A stretch of 64,000 bases of DNA, from contig CM019719.1 of the NCBI GenBank assembly GCA_009760885.1, forward strand, positions 25,723,084 through 25,787,083. The letters are read 5' to 3'. The position numbers and the translations under genes were made by a program. Shown piece after piece: positions 33,896 through 46,059 of the stretch. Numbering within the stretch: the stretch's first letter is position 1; every line of letters begins with the position of its first letter. The stretch comes from Achatina immaculata (Eukaryota > Mollusca > Gastropoda > Stylommatophora > Achatinidae). The notes under the pieces are model-generated. The model did not search any database and was not told the DNA's origin. It saw nothing but the letters and a program-made list of their open reading frames with translations.

Positions 33896-34759
33896 TAAAA
33901 AAAAACAACAAAGGAAGACCACATAGAAAAGATTTAATCTAGCTTTAGAAATTGGCACCTGGCTCCTCTTGGAGCTGGAGAAAGAAAGACAACCTGGCGT
34001 GATGCTGACCTCATCACTATATAAGTGTCCCGACAGGTCAAGGACAATATGCTCACCAACATCATTTGCCCCCTATCATTTAATGCCATGGTACATGAAA
34101 CCTTTACCCCTCCCCCCCCCCCTTTTTTACACAAAAGATAGCCATCTGTGATTTGTCCAGGGAAATATAATATATTTTTAAAAAACACGAAGTGATTTGG
34201 TGAGAGAGAGAGAGACAGACAGAGAGACAGAGAGAAACAGATAAGAGTTGCACAACGGTAAGCAACTAAAACGCAAGCCCCTGAAATGAACTAGAAATTT
34301 ACCCTTCAATACACGTGTAACCAGAAATGTTGTAGGTGCAAGATATAAATAACATGAAAGAAAGGGAGAGAAACTATGTGACGCCTGAGAATGTGCTCAC
34401 CAGTTATAGATCTTTTGCACGTGCCAGGTAGGCATAATACAAGCACGAGTGTCTGCCTCGGAGTTTGCTGGCTCTCTCCTTGGGTTGAACACAGTAAGAA
34501 GAAGAAGAAAGAAAAAAACGTTCATTTTATCGTAAATCGAGAGTTTAACTGTAAATTTGTGGGGTTTTTAATTTTATTGGAAACTAGTTTTATTTCCTTT
34601 CGTTTTATTGAGACATGAACACGGAACATTTTATAATCCTTACATAAACTGATACAGCAAGTCCGGGATGTTTAAGTCTTGTCTATTCCATAAATCCGTA
34701 AAAATCACACCAGGACATACACATTAAAAAACGTATAGCATGATATGAAGAAGTTATAC

Positions 34760-34980
34760 AAACGCTATAATATGCTAATCTGATGGTACTACGTTCAACT
34801 CCCAGTAGTGGGGACTTTTTTTCTGGTGCCATCATGCCAAAAAGGCCCTAGGGTCCATCCAGAGTCTAAAAATGCGCATAAGAAAAATCTGGGGTGGTAA
34901 ATGCTACCACATCACGCTTTCACGTGCCAAAGGTCTTGGAAATACGAGCCTGACACTATCCCTAGTATGCCTTTACCTTT
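34760..34980 (+). mobile_element. SINE family A copy, diverged
   Basis: The tRNA-like head is at atgctaatctgatggtacta with box B cgttcaactcc. The body is diverged, and the end tatgcctttacctttca matches the family tail in sense orientation. Confidence 0.6.
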
Positions 34981-34982
34981 CA

Positions 34983-35195
34983 TCATCATCATCATGTGCC
35001 GTGCCGACTGGCGTTGGCTATTATGCTTCTCCAGAGTACCCGATCCTTCATGCAGGCCATCAGCTCAGTTGGTGATCTCCTCTCACACCATCCCGTCAGA
35101 CTGTCCAGTATCATTTCTCTTGGTCTTCCTCTTGATCTTCTTCCTTCTATTTTTCCTGTTGTTATAATATTTTCAATGCCACCTCTTCTCATTTA
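34983..35195 (-). mobile_element. Non-LTR retrotransposon 3' end, (GAT)n-tail family
   Basis: The minus strand encodes RRGGIENIITTGKIEGRRSR, GRPREMILDSL and WRSIIANASRHGT and ends in a (GAT)n tail. The same family is at 35.5, 38.4 and 46.1 kb. Confidence 0.8.
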
Positions 35196-35484
35196 CCTTT
35201 ACTATCTCTATAATATGTTGTCTCTAAACAAAATAGTAAAAGCACCAATCATGGAGATACAAAAGAATATTCAAACATTCACAATAGAACCCATGACAAA
35301 CTCCAGCCTGCCCAGTCTATGGTTACTGCTCCACGTAAACGGCCTTTGTGCTTGACACTCAGAAACTCGCTATACAAGTTGTAATTAATAGCTTACTCTT
35401 AACCGGCTACGGAAACAGTCGACACAGAAAACTTCAAGTAAGGTCTACTGGTGCCAATTGAAACCAAAGGAAATAGTGATATTA

Positions 35485-36710
35485 ATCATCATCATCATCT
35501 GCTATGCTGATAGGTCATGCTTCTCCACAGATCTCGTTCTTTGATATTTTTCCATCAGCTCAGTTGGCGACTGTTTTTGTTGTGCCATCGCATTAGACTG
35601 TCTGTGATTTGTTTTTCCTTTTGGTCTTCTCCTGTATCTCTTCTCATTTATTTTTTCTGTCGTTATGATGTTTTCAAGCCTTCTTCTTCTCATTGCACGT
35701 CCAGTGAGTGATGATTTTTTTTTTATGGATGTAATTAGGTTCCTGTCAATATTTACTTTTATTTGACATTTGCTGTTTGTCAACTTATCTGCACGCGATA
35801 TCCTTAATAGTCTTCTACTGAACCACATCTCTGATGGCTTTAGCAATATTTCCATTGACCTGTTGATTGTTTATGACTCATTTAACACAGAGTAGCTTAG
35901 ACTCAGTGTGGCATTTAGAACTATTTCTGATGTTCGCTGATTGAAATGGACTACACAAGATGTTTCTCGTTTTTTTCGAAAGCTGTTCTGGCTTGGCATT
36001 TTTATATTCTTGGTTTCAGAGGTGCATTTCCCACCTGAATTTACTCGAATGCCCCGATATTTAAATGTATGCACCTGTCTCAAGATTGTGTTCCTAACAC
36101 TTTAACATTGCATTTAGGTAAGATATTGTTTGTGTGTGTGTGGTGGTGGTGTGTGTGTTTCGTTATATGACCATTGGTTATGTTTTCTTGTTATTTAGTG
36201 TGAGTCCTTTCTTCTCACTTTATGTCACTATTATAATAATTTTGTAGGTTTTCTTTTCTTTTCTAGCTGTTAGTACTGTATCGCCTGGATGTCCCAGATT
36301 ATTCAAATTGTAGTTCCCAGTTTCATTTCCTGGGGTTTTTTTTAATTTCTTAAAGATATTTTCACTGTGCAAGGAAAACACATCTAGTGAGAGGATAAAA
36401 CCTTGGTTAACTCCTTACTTTACTGGTTGATAAATCCTTATAATTGTTTCTACCCTGATGGCTGTTTCTTGCTTCCGTATATTTATTATTCTCAGATCTT
36501 TGCCGTCAGTTGTTATACTCTCTAACATTTTTCGTGATTTCGGCATGTTCTACTCTACCAAATGCTTTGGCACAATCAATGAAGCATATACCTAAGCCTT
36601 TCTTTACTTCTAAAGCTCTTTCTGTCCGAGTTCATAGTGAAAATATGGCATTAGATGCTCCTTTTCCTTCTACAAAAACCGATTTACTCATAACCTATTT
36701 CCAGATTTAG
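35485..36710 (-). pseudogene. Decayed non-LTR reverse transcriptase, (GAT)n-tail family
   Basis: Read leftward from 36710 with frame repairs: ICFIDCAKAFGRVEHAE (RT motif A region), KDLRIINIRKQETAIRVE, GVNQGFILSLDVFSLHSEN (motif B region), HPGDTVLTA where the family has Y-A-D-D-T-V-L, then FKYRGIRVNSGGKC and finally RRRRLENIITTEKI and the tail. The key A-D-D is changed to G-D and there are many stops, so it is dead. The endonuclease part is absent. It is head-to-head with the element at 36711. Confidence 0.75.
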
Positions 36711-37690
36711 AATGCCATTTAAAATTGTCAACATCATTAAGGACCTCTACAACGGATATGTTTGTGTAGTCAACACAGAGAAGAAATGAGCGAATGGTTC
36801 CAGACTGAAACAGGCGTGAAACAAGGATGTATTTAATCTCCCTTGCTTTTTTGGAATTGCCATAGACTTAATGAAAGAATATTTCATAGGTTAGACGGGC
36901 ATTGACTGTGTGCATGGAGTCCAACTAGAAGATCTTGATTTTGCAGATGACATAACTCTTATCAGTGACAATGTGAAATCAATGCAAGAAAAAACAGATA
37001 CCCTGTCTTCATTGGCTAGTAAAATAGGGCTTGAAATTAACAAGGAAAAGAAAAACAAAAATAATGAAATTTATCCTTAATCACTAAGGAAAAATATGCG
37101 TAGAAAGAACAGCTGCTGGAGAAGCAAACCATTTTGCATATCTCGGCAGCTACATAGACCAGGATAGAGACACCAGAAAGGAAGTTAGAATTCGAATTGC
37201 AAAAGCAGCATTGACCTTCAGGAATTTCGAGAACATAGAGCTTTCAAAAGTTATAAGCACAAAAAAAACGAAGTTAAGATTGTTCAATTCAAATGTAAAA
37301 CCCACCCTGATATATGCACGTGAAAGCTGGAAAACAACTAAAGAAATATGCAAGATATAGACTCTTTTGAAAACAAATGCCTCAGGAAAATACTCGGTAT
37401 AAAGTGGAACGAATTAAAGAACAACACAGAGGTAAGACAGATGAGCAAACAACAACCTGTCTGATGGTTGATCAAGAAAAAAGAAGACTGACATATGTCG
37501 GTCACGTGATGAGAGGAAACAGAGTCCCAGAACAAGCTATCAAATGGAACACAACAGGCCGAATAAAAATAGGTCGACCATGTGAAACTCTAGAGGACAT
37601 TGTTTTAAGAGAGGCCAGTTTAGTACGCATAACATCCTTTGGTGAGACTGAAAAACTCCCCGAAGACATGAAATCTTGGTGAACTACCAT
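36711..37690 (+). pseudogene. Decayed non-LTR reverse transcriptase, second family
   Basis: Plus-strand pieces in order: FKIVNIIKDLYNGYVCVV, TETGVKQGCI then stop then SPLLF, LEDLDFADDITLISDNVKS with an intact F-A-D-D, YLGSYIDQDRDTRKEVRIRI, and at the end RRLTYVGHVMRGNRVPEQAI and GRPCETLEDI. Layout and wording are closest to the 53.8-57.2 kb element, but this is a separate lineage. Frameshifts throughout; it is 5'-truncated. Confidence 0.75.
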
Positions 37691-37699
37691 GTGGGCCCT

Positions 37700-38185
37700 A
37701 TGTGACGTTTAGCGGATCGAGAAGAATGTAAGATGTAAATTCTCAGAATAGTTCTTCTCAGAATAGTTCTCAGTAATCATTTTGTGATATGACATGAATG
37801 GCTTATTGTTCTGCAGTTTTCACATTCTTTGGCTCATGACTTCTTGGCAAAGAAAAGAAAGTAGTTATATGAACAGTTATTATATGAAGGTAAAAACAGT
37901 CAAATTAGAAACCCACGCTGTCTCTCAGACTGGTACTTACTGAATTTTCAATCGATCCTGATCGATGGATTTGGTGATAAGAAATTAGTATTTTTTTATA
38001 TTTAGTAATTTAAACACTTTTATTTATCGAAAGAAGTCTCGAAATCACTTTTCAAAGAAAAAAAAAGATGTGTTTTCCTTCTAAACATTGCGAGATAAAA
38101 TGTAAACAAAGACCGTCATTGCCGCCATCTTGGCCTGCTTACGGTTGTATCTTTTGGAGTAAAATTCACATTCAATCAATCAATC
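37700..38185. other. No gene recognised
   Basis: Unique AT-rich sequence between retroelement remnants. Confidence 0.35.
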
Positions 38186-38200
38186 TTATTCATGGATCAT

Positions 38201-38335
38201 GCTTCACATCCATAAAACAAAATTGGTTCGATGTAACATTTAAGTACTCGGAATCTTGTTTCCATGCTTCACATCCATAAAACAAAATTGGTTCGATGTA
38301 ACATCTAAGTACTCGGAATCTTGTTTCCATTGATA
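38201..38335. repeat. About 70-bp tandem duplication
   Basis: atgcttcacatccataaaac and the following 50 bases (to aatcttgtttcc) occur twice, differing at one or two bases. The sequence reads as minus-strand RT-thumb remnant. Confidence 0.85.
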
Positions 38336-38372
38336 CGGATCTGTTGCACACGTTGTCTGGAATGCATGGTCT

Positions 38373-38755
38373 ATGAATAAGAGAGTACAGCGAGAAATGG
38401 AGGCTATGGAGATGTGGTTTATAAGAAGGATGTTGAAGGTACCATGGACAGCCAAGAAAACCAATGAAGAAGTCTTAAGAGAGGCTGGAGTTAAAAAGCA
38501 AATTATAGCAAAGATCAGAGCCAGACAAGCCAGATTTATAGGACATTTCCTGAGAAGATGAAAATTGGAACACGTTGTGGCAACTGGAAAAATTGAAGGA
38601 AGAAGGGACAGAGGGAGACAGAGAGAGAAATTACTGGATGGGCTGTCAGTGTGGCTAGGAAGAAAGTCACCTGCGGAACTCATAATCAAGTCTAAAGACA
38701 GGGAAATGTGGAGAGAAATGATCGCCTACGCCACGCGGCATGGCATTTGAATTGA
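38373..38755 (+). mobile_element. Non-LTR retrotransposon C-terminus, (GAT)n-tail family
   Basis: Two frames read VQREMEAMEMWFIRRMLKVP and then HVVATGKIEGRRDRGRQREK, DGLSVWLGRKSPAELI and WREMIAYATRHGI. This is the best-preserved C-terminus of the family in the window. The surrounding pieces (38.20-38.33 and 38.76-38.88 kb) are minus-strand remnants of related elements. Confidence 0.8.
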
Positions 38756-39100
38756 ACTGAATCTTGCTTCCATTGATATGAATCTGTTGCACAAGATGTT
38801 TCTCATTTTCTGGAATGCTGACTTGGCCTGAGCACGTCTGCTTTTTATTTCGTTGTGACATTTCCCATCAGCTGTTATAATCGCTCCTAAGTGCTTGAAT
38901 CTATCAATTTATTTCACATTATGATGTGAAATTTATCATGATTCAAGTAATGATGCGGTGTGGAAACATAAGGAGTCATCAGATTACAGCCATTGCTTTG
39001 ATAAATAAAATATTAATCCGACAATTATGATACACGGGTCAAGGTAAGTTTACATCCGAATCAAGGAGATGGGATGAGTTTGGTGGAGTTTTATTTATAA

Positions 39101-39905
39101 TTAGCTGATTACCCGGCGTTGCCGGGGTATTTATTTATATCAATCAACAAAGTTGTAATCATTTCCACAACTTTTTAGACGGTTCTACAAAGCTTTATTT
39201 ATTTCCACAGCCTTATAGAAGGTTCTACAGATGTCTATTCAGTTCCACAATCTTCTAGAAGGTTCCACAATGTTCTATTTATTTCCGCAATCTTCTAGAA
39301 GGTTCTACAGAGTATAGATGGTCCTGCAGAGTTCTATTTGTTCTATTCGACTAAACGTGGGCTTAATTGTCTTCAGGACTGACACCAATCAGCTTCGCGA
39401 TCCCAAACACTATGGATGAGACAGTAATTTCGGTCAGTTTGGACATTTTATTTTTCACTACTTCTCACGCCACCCCCCCCCCCCCCACCCCTGCTCCATG
39501 CACCTGGGGACTGAACTTCGACTTAAACGGCATCAAGAGTGTCACTATTCATCTCAGCGATCCCGAAAACTATGGATTCGAAACTAATATCGTTCATTTT
39601 CGATTATTTGTACATGTCACCCCTAGCCGATGGGGGCTGAACTTGGGCTTAAACGGCATCGGGAGTGTCACTATTCGTCTTGGCAACCCAGAAAACTAAG
39701 AAATCTACACTAATATTGGTCGTTTTCCATTATTTTTACACGTAACCCCGACCACTAGGTGTCATAGGGGTATCTTAGGGATGATCTAACCCCCATGCTA
39801 CATTGTCCAGATTGTAAGTAATATGTGTGCCAAATTTGGTTGAAATTGCTACAGGCGTTCCAGCTTGATGCTCTAACATACATACATACATACACACACG
39901 TTCAG

Positions 39906-39955
<50 letters not shown>
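39101..39955. mobile_element. Interspersed repeat with palindromic GC start and (TA)n end
   Basis: It starts at ttagctgattacccggcgtt with the near-palindrome cccggcgttgccggg. It contains two sets of inner repeats (gttctacaaag..tttatttccac, and a unit with aaacggcatcaagagtgtcac seen two or three times). It ends with tgccaaatttggttgaaatt, an (ACAT)n tract and (TA)n. Such an end is common to abundant animal repeats, but I cannot name the class. Confidence 0.5.
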
Positions 39956-39959
39956 AATA

Positions 39960-40365
39960 GCCATGGGAAGTTTTAACTATAAACTAAGCTGCTGTTTACA
40001 ATAAATCAATAAATAAAGGTTGAGAACGCATGGTCTAGTAGCTGAGCGATCTCTTATTGATAGTGATGGTAGGATCTTAGTTATAAGTGAGAAAGCTGAA
40101 TATGCTTCCGCAATGTCTTTCAGTAGTGTCATGTTATTCTAACTTGTAGCTACATTTCTGGCATTATTAGTGTGCTCTTTGCTCTGAAGTAGATATATTT
40201 TACTCAGTCTCTAAGTAATTTCTGCATTCACATTAGTTATGAGTATTTTATTTGCTTTCAGAACTGTCAGTTACGACAAGAATGATGGAAGGCCACACCT
40301 TCCCATGAAGACTGTCATCAGACCAGTAAAACAAGTAACAAGTGTTTGATGTCAAACATGCGACA
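39960..40365. other. No gene recognised; possible 5' part of the piggyBac remnant
   Basis: ggttgagaacgcatgg near 40020 resembles a hAT right end. From about 40260 the sequence may belong to the transposon that follows, but stops obscure it. Confidence 0.3.
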
Positions 40366-40369
40366 TTTA

Positions 40370-40853
40370 CTTATGTTTTCTGAAAGGAAGAATTCTGCCC
40401 GAGGAGACATGAGATGAGTAAGAAATAATGAAGCTCTCACAGTACGGTGGAAGGATAATAAGATTGTAACGTTTATGGCAACAATTCTGAAAAACTGACA
40501 GATATAGTTTAGTTACGAAAAGAACTAAAGTAAATGGGGAGTTCAGGGAATTGTTTGTTAGACAACCGGGTATTGTATGAGATTATAATCAGTTTATGAG
40601 TGGGACAGACAAAAGTGATCAGTTGATAAACGGGTATAATGCTTTGAAAAAGTAAATGTTGGAATTTTTCTTTTTCCACACAGCAAGGGTAAATGCATAC
40701 ATTTTATTTCAGGATAGGAGGAACAAGAACCCAGATGCAACAGAACTGCAAAGACCATCTAAATATGGAAAGTTAGATTTTACTGAAGAACTTGTCGGAG
40801 AGTTAAAAAATGTAGACATGTGTGATAATGTGCCTATTGCTGATGAATCCTAA
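40370..40853 (+). pseudogene. piggyBac-type transposase remnant
   Basis: Plus strand with frame repairs: RWKDNKIVTFMATI (a W-x-D-x-K-x-V segment), FMSGTDKSDQLINGYNALKK (counterpart of the family G-V-D-x-x-D-Q motif that includes the third catalytic Asp), then after a TAA codon FFFFHTARVNAYILFQDRRN and FTEELVGEL. Order and spacing match the C-terminal half of piggyBac/PGBD transposases. The N-terminal half and the C-terminal Cys-rich finger are not seen. The stop between KK and MLEFF and several upstream stops show it is non-functional. Confidence 0.8.
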
Positions 40854-40889
40854 AAATACAGATAATCAGTAAGAATGCAAACTGTGTTA

Positions 40890-41580
40890 TAGAACTCTTT
40901 CCGTGCTGGAGGAAGTAACGTGGACGTTAAGTTGGTACCGGAGTAAAAGCCCAGGTCTTGATATGTGTAGGGGGTATAGTTGTAAAATTGAATGGAAAAC
41001 GGTATTTCCATGTACTTATTATGTTTCAAAATATAACTAAATGTATGAAGATTTCATAAATGCAGAGGTTTTTTAGGAAAAAAGAAGTAATGTCATGTTT
41101 CTAGACAATGATTGTGTCCAACTTACCATCGGGTAGGTCTAGATCTACAGTACTTACCTTCTGAGATGCCTAGATCTACCTGTCGGTCTCGTATTGTGAT
41201 TCTATGTTGCATTATCGCTAAAATAATGTCTGAAATAACCTTCTAGCTACTTCTCCAGTCGTATAATATGTCTAGATCTATTTGGGATACATTCAAGAAC
41301 AGTGGTCTGGTCACAGGGCATGTCCATACCCCGATATACATCACAAAACATTGAAATTTCTCGATGTTTCTCTTAGTTTTTCTCGCTCGGCGTCGCTCGT
41401 AACTAAGCACTCTTTCGCCATTTTGAAAAGTTTCACCGGACACGCGCACGAAATGTGTACAGTCTAAACGTTACATCGGTTTTTTTAATGAAACAAACTA
41501 AACGTCAATTCTTTGACGACTGGCATCCACGTGAGAAACCGGAAGCGTCAGATATCTGACGACTGGCAGTGAAAGAATAA
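40890..41580 (+). mobile_element. Non-coding part of the piggyBac element, same sequence as the 0.7-kb MITEs
   Basis: Starts actctttccgtgctggagg and contains tatttccatgtacttattat, gatttcataaatgcagagg, gtctggtcacagggcatgtc and caccggacacgcgcacgaaa in the same order as the MITEs at 53.47 kb and 57.67 kb. It follows the transposase remnant directly, so the MITEs share sequence with the flank of this element. The right terminus is degraded near 41565. Confidence 0.75.
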
Positions 41581-41925
41581 AAAGAGAAGTAAAAACGGCT
41601 GTTAGATGTAAAAAAATATGATGCTTATTTTTGTTTTGTAGAAATGGAGAAACTGTTTCTGTCTGTCACAAGCCATAACACTTTTACATTTTGAAGTGTC
41701 ACCTGATAGTAAATCACCAGACATAATTATGAAATAATTTCTCAGAAATTTCATTGTAGATCTCAGTAAATAAATGAGTTTTTGTGTTTTATTCATTTGC
41801 ATACTGTCATTTATGTAAAAATGAAATGTTTTCATGTTTTGAAGTCAAGTTTCAATTGTCAATTGACAAGTCAATTGTATCTGAATAGGAAAAATTTCTC
41901 TTTTTTTTCTTTCTATTTTACCCTC

Positions 41926-42482
41926 AGTGTTGACAATTTTAAAAAAAACTTACCATTTCATTATTACTGGTCAGATTGACTTCATATTTGAGTATATAAT
42001 GCAGAAACGGTTGTATTTTTTTTTTCAGAAAACAATCAGTTTATTCTCCAATATTGCATTACCTTTTTTTCCATTCTATGTGAAAGTATATTGTCACAAT
42101 TTTTGTTACAATTTTATTTCGTAATTTATTCACATTTTATGAGCTTGCAGTCACATAGCTTCAAAAATGTCTAGGAATTAGTCGATTTTCAGAGTTCGAC
42201 AATTTCCTCATTTTATTTTTCTATCAGTTTTACTCTCAGTGTTGATCATTTAGAAAAACTTACCATTTCATTTTTATTGGTCAGACTGACTTCATACATG
42301 AGTGTGTTATGTAGAAATAGTTATTTTTTAATAAAACAGTCAATTTGCTCTCTTACATTCCATTACTTTTTTGTTTCTTCTGTGTGAAAGTTTACTTTCA
42401 GTATTTTTGGTACAATATTGTTCTCTACTTTTTTCCCTCACATTTCGGGAACCTACAGTCACATAGCTTCAAAAATTTATTT
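41926..42482. repeat. Diverged 310-bp tandem duplication
   Basis: Blocks cttaccatttcatt, ggtcagattgacttcata, gtgaaagt and cagtcacatagcttcaaaaa occur in order at 41926-42172 and again at 42237-42482, clearly diverged. Confidence 0.75.
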
Positions 42483-43142
42483 TTAAGGTTTAGAATATTA
42501 AACTACATCCAGTTTCAAACACAGTGATATATAATAAAAGTGTATTAGCACTTTGTATAAGTTATTCGGGATCTTTAACACAGTACATGTCTGTTAGGGT
42601 ACACAAAAAAAACCTGAGCAAGGTTAAAGGTTAAAGGGTCAGTGACTAACTAAGATGCATCAGAACAGCTTCAGCAGTGAGGGACAGATACGCAAATAAT
42701 GTCAAGTCATGAATACCAAAGGTACCTTTAAGATCTGTATTTGTGTGTTTACATGTGTTTATATGTATATGTATATATAAGACTGTAAGGAAGAGAGTGA
42801 GAGTGTGTGTGTGTGTGTTTGTAGTGAGAGAGAGAGAGAGAGTAAATACCGAAATGAAACACTAAATGTCACCAGTATCAATAATTGCAGAGAAATTTTA
42901 TGTTGAATGTATGTATATTACATATATATGATAAAGTTCGGCCGTAAGTATCCAATGCATATATACGGTTTAAGAAAAAAAAAATCACCGGAACGAAAAT
43001 CCCAAGACCGCACAAATGACTTCACACTACACAGATGAGCTTTTACTAACCTAGAAATGACGCTTTGGCTATATTTAGCTTATATGGTGGTTTAAAAATT
43101 GTATTCGCTTAAAAAAAGAAGAAACTAAATAAGAGCTTATAT

Positions 43143-43750
43143 AATCAGTGGAGAGTTTTGAATATCTTGGATCGCTACTAACTAATAATGGAGATACAAT
43201 GAGGGAAATTAAAAGGAGGACATCTATCGCTCTTCAGAAAGTAAAACAAATAAAGAATCTGTGGAGAGGAGCAGACAGAACCACAAAAATAAGATTTTTA
43301 AGGGCATGCATCTTTCCCATCGCAACATATGCCTGTGAGACCTGGACACTTAACAAAACAGCTGAGAAACACATAAATGCCTTTGAATGTAAATGCTACA
43401 GAAGAGTTCTCCAAATATCGTGGACACAAAAAAAGAACAAATATATCTATACTACAAGAACTTAATATTGAAGAAGGCTGGCTAATGAAGAGGACTAAAG
43501 AGAGAAAACTGAAATATTTTGGACACATTAAACGTCATGATAATTTAGAGAAGACCGTATTGGAAGGATACATAATGGGAAAAAGAAAAAGAGGAAGACC
43601 AAGACGAAGATGGCTGCAAGACATCGTTGACGATCTGGAAATGGATGCAACAGCAGCAGGCCATCTTGCTCACAACCGAGAGGCCTACAGGAGTGCTGTT
43701 TGGGAGGCAAAGTTCCGCAAGGGACATGCAAATGAATGAATGAATGAATA
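43143..43750 (+). pseudogene. Non-LTR retrotransposon 3' end, best copy of the (ATGA)n-tail family
   Basis: One frame reads FEYLGSLLTNNGDTMREIKR, IRFLRACIFPIATYACETWT and FECKCYRRVLQISWTQKKN. After a frameshift near 43440 the next reads LKYFGHIKRHDNLEKTVLEG, GKRKRGRPRRRWLQDIVDDL and NREAYRSAVWEAKFRKGHAN, then an ATGAATGA tail. This is the post-RT thumb and C-terminal basic domain of an APE-type element. RT catalytic motifs are upstream of the truncation and absent. Confidence 0.85.
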
Positions 43751-43792
43751 ATCAGTTATTTCATCCGTAATTTTTTACCATGCATCATTTTC

Positions 43793-43882
43793 ATGCGGTG
43801 AAGGTTGTGGAAATAAGGCCCTAACACTATATCCCCAATATGCCTTAATGGCATGAAACAGAAATTTGACCTTACCTTTTAT
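43793..43882 (+). mobile_element. SINE family A 3' fragment
   Basis: cactatatccccaatatgcc through gaccttaccttttat matches the body end and tail in sense orientation. Confidence 0.55.
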
Positions 43883-43946
43883 TTAGGGTGCCTACACTTT
43901 TATATCTTCACTTCACATCAAACACTGACGAATGAATTTACTAAAA

Positions 43947-44175
43947 AATGGCGTTACTAAGTACAGACTATGTAACTAACGTTACTAAGTACAGACTATG
44001 TAACTAACGATACTAAGTACAAACTATGTAACTAACGTTACTAAGTACAGACTATGTAACTAACGTTACTATGTACAGACTATGTAACTAACGTTACTAA
44101 GTACAGACTATGTAAGTAACGTTACTAAGTACAGACTATGTAACTAACGTTACTAAGTACAGACTATGTAACTAC
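43947..44175. repeat. 28-bp minisatellite, 8 copies
   Basis: The unit taactaacgttactaagtac plus agactatg repeats with few changes. Confidence 0.95.
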
Positions 44176-44392
44176 TGTCTCACTCACGTTATTTGTAAGA
44201 TACAGAATTGCCATGCTTCCAGAAAATTACTGCAGATGTTGCTTATTATAATTAAAAACGCAAAGAAAAAGAAATCAACTGTATATAAAGCGGAAATTGT
44301 TTGCTTTTCACATTTTCTCATCGTCTGAACACCATGAACCCAAGTTACAGATCTGGTTGCAAGTAATGAAGAGCGGCAAGAACTGTCCAGAG

Positions 44393-44585
44393 CAGTAGTT
44401 TCCAACCTGTCATACGTGGTGCATTATCAGATAGTCTGTACCTATGTTATCGATTTGGTATTAGAATATCGAATACAAATACTTAAATGTTTATGGCACT
44501 GTGATATGCCATATAAGCTGATGATTCGCAACTTAAATGTAGTTGGAAGAGTGGTCCTTTAATGTAAAAAGGCTGAGAACCACTG
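44393..44585. mobile_element. hAT-type MITE
   Basis: Left end cagtagtttccaacctgtc and right end aaaggctgagaaccactg are imperfect inverted repeats. Flanking octamers gtccagag and gcctagat agree at 5 of 8 positions. Confidence 0.6.
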
Positions 44586-44769
44586 GCCTAGATTACTAAT
44601 CTATTGTTATAAATTCAGTTCACGGCTACGCAGTGTTTGAGTCACTTAACAAATCTGAACATTTCCAGGAAGGGATGTCTACTAAGGAGCATTATGTCGA
44701 TGTCGATTTGATATTCATACTTTGAAAAGTATAGATTCATTTATGCTCTCCTTATATTTAAATAGTAGA

Positions 44770-45345
44770 GGAGCCACTGCTGTCTAAAATTCTCCCAGAG
44801 CTACTTCTAACTAAACTTCTGCCAGAGCTACTTCTAACTAGACTTCTCCCACAACCACCCCTAACTAGACACTTCCCAGAGCTACTTCTAACTAGACTTC
44901 TCCCAGAGCTACTGCTGTCTGAACTTCTCCCAAAGCAACTGCTAACTAGACTTATCCCAGAGCTACTTCTAACTAGACTTCTCCCACAACCGCTGCTACC
45001 TCGACTTCTCTCAGAGATACTGCTAACAAGACTTCTCCAGAGCCACTACCAGTTAGACTTCTCCCAAAGCGACTGCTTGCTAGACTTCTCCAAGAACCAC
45101 TGAAAACTAGATTTCTCCCAGAACTACTGCTAACTAGACTTCTCCAAGAACCACTGCAAACTAGACTTCTTCCATAGCTACTGCTAGCTAGACTTTCTCC
45201 CAGAGCTACTGCTACCTAGACTTCTCCAGGAGCTACTGCTAACTAGACTTCTCCCAGAGCTACTGCTAAGAAGGCCTCTCCCAGAGCTACTGCTGACAAG
45301 ACTTCTCCCAGAGCCACTAGGCTAACTCGTCCTCATCGCAGGAGC
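44770..45345. repeat. 27-bp minisatellite, about 20 copies
   Basis: The unit agagctactgctaactagac plus ttctccc shows many substitutions and small indels. Confidence 0.9.
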
Positions 45346-45595
45346 CAAAACTCCTCCCAGAGCAAGGACCCTAACTCGACCTTCGCGCAACATTCTTTCT
45401 CTGAGAATGACACTTGCAAAGCTCCTTGCTAAATCTAACTCAGACTAACTGTTATCTACGATTTTCACTTTCAAACTCCAACATATAATTATAGAATATC
45501 TGAAGACGATCAACCGTGATGACAAACAGAGAGTCTCTGCCCATGTTTATTATCTGTTACCATTCTGTTACCAAGTCCTCCCCCCCCCCTCCCAA

Positions 45596-45880
45596 AGTGG
45601 CATTCCATGTTAAGCCTCAAAAGTACCTTTTCGTTTTATTTTCTCTCCATAAGGCAGAGGCTGTGCCCAACGGCCAAATGCATGTGCCAAAATGGCTCCC
45701 AGTCTCCTGAACACATAATACGGACCTGCACCATATTACAGAGGCCCAGGTACTGCCCCGAGAGAGAAACACGGAAGAGAAACTCTAGGGCTCCCCTGTG
45801 AAGACTTCCTGCTAACAGCAGGATTCATGGAAGCAACACGAGACTTCCTCCTATTTAGAAAGCTGAGCATACGAAACTGA
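45596..45880 (+). mobile_element. C-terminal fragment of an RNase H-type non-LTR element
   Basis: Plus frames read CMCQNGSQSPEHIIRTC, the same C-x-C..P-E-H-I-x-x-x-C motif as at 15.72 kb, followed by EATRDFLLFRKLSIRN and a stop, the usual C-terminal ending of such polyproteins. Confidence 0.7.
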
Positions 45881-46059
45881 GAGCAGCAGAAAAACAAGTT
45901 TTCTGTAAAACTGTATTTAATGTGAAGTAATTAAAAAAGCACTGTCCAAAATGTCTTCTAAAAGAAGTCCTCCTCAGCGACGTTCTGTGAAATTAAGAGC
46001 ATCGTCATATCCCATACGATGGTCCTAGTATTACGAAAAAGTAGCTAAGTAGCGTTGTT

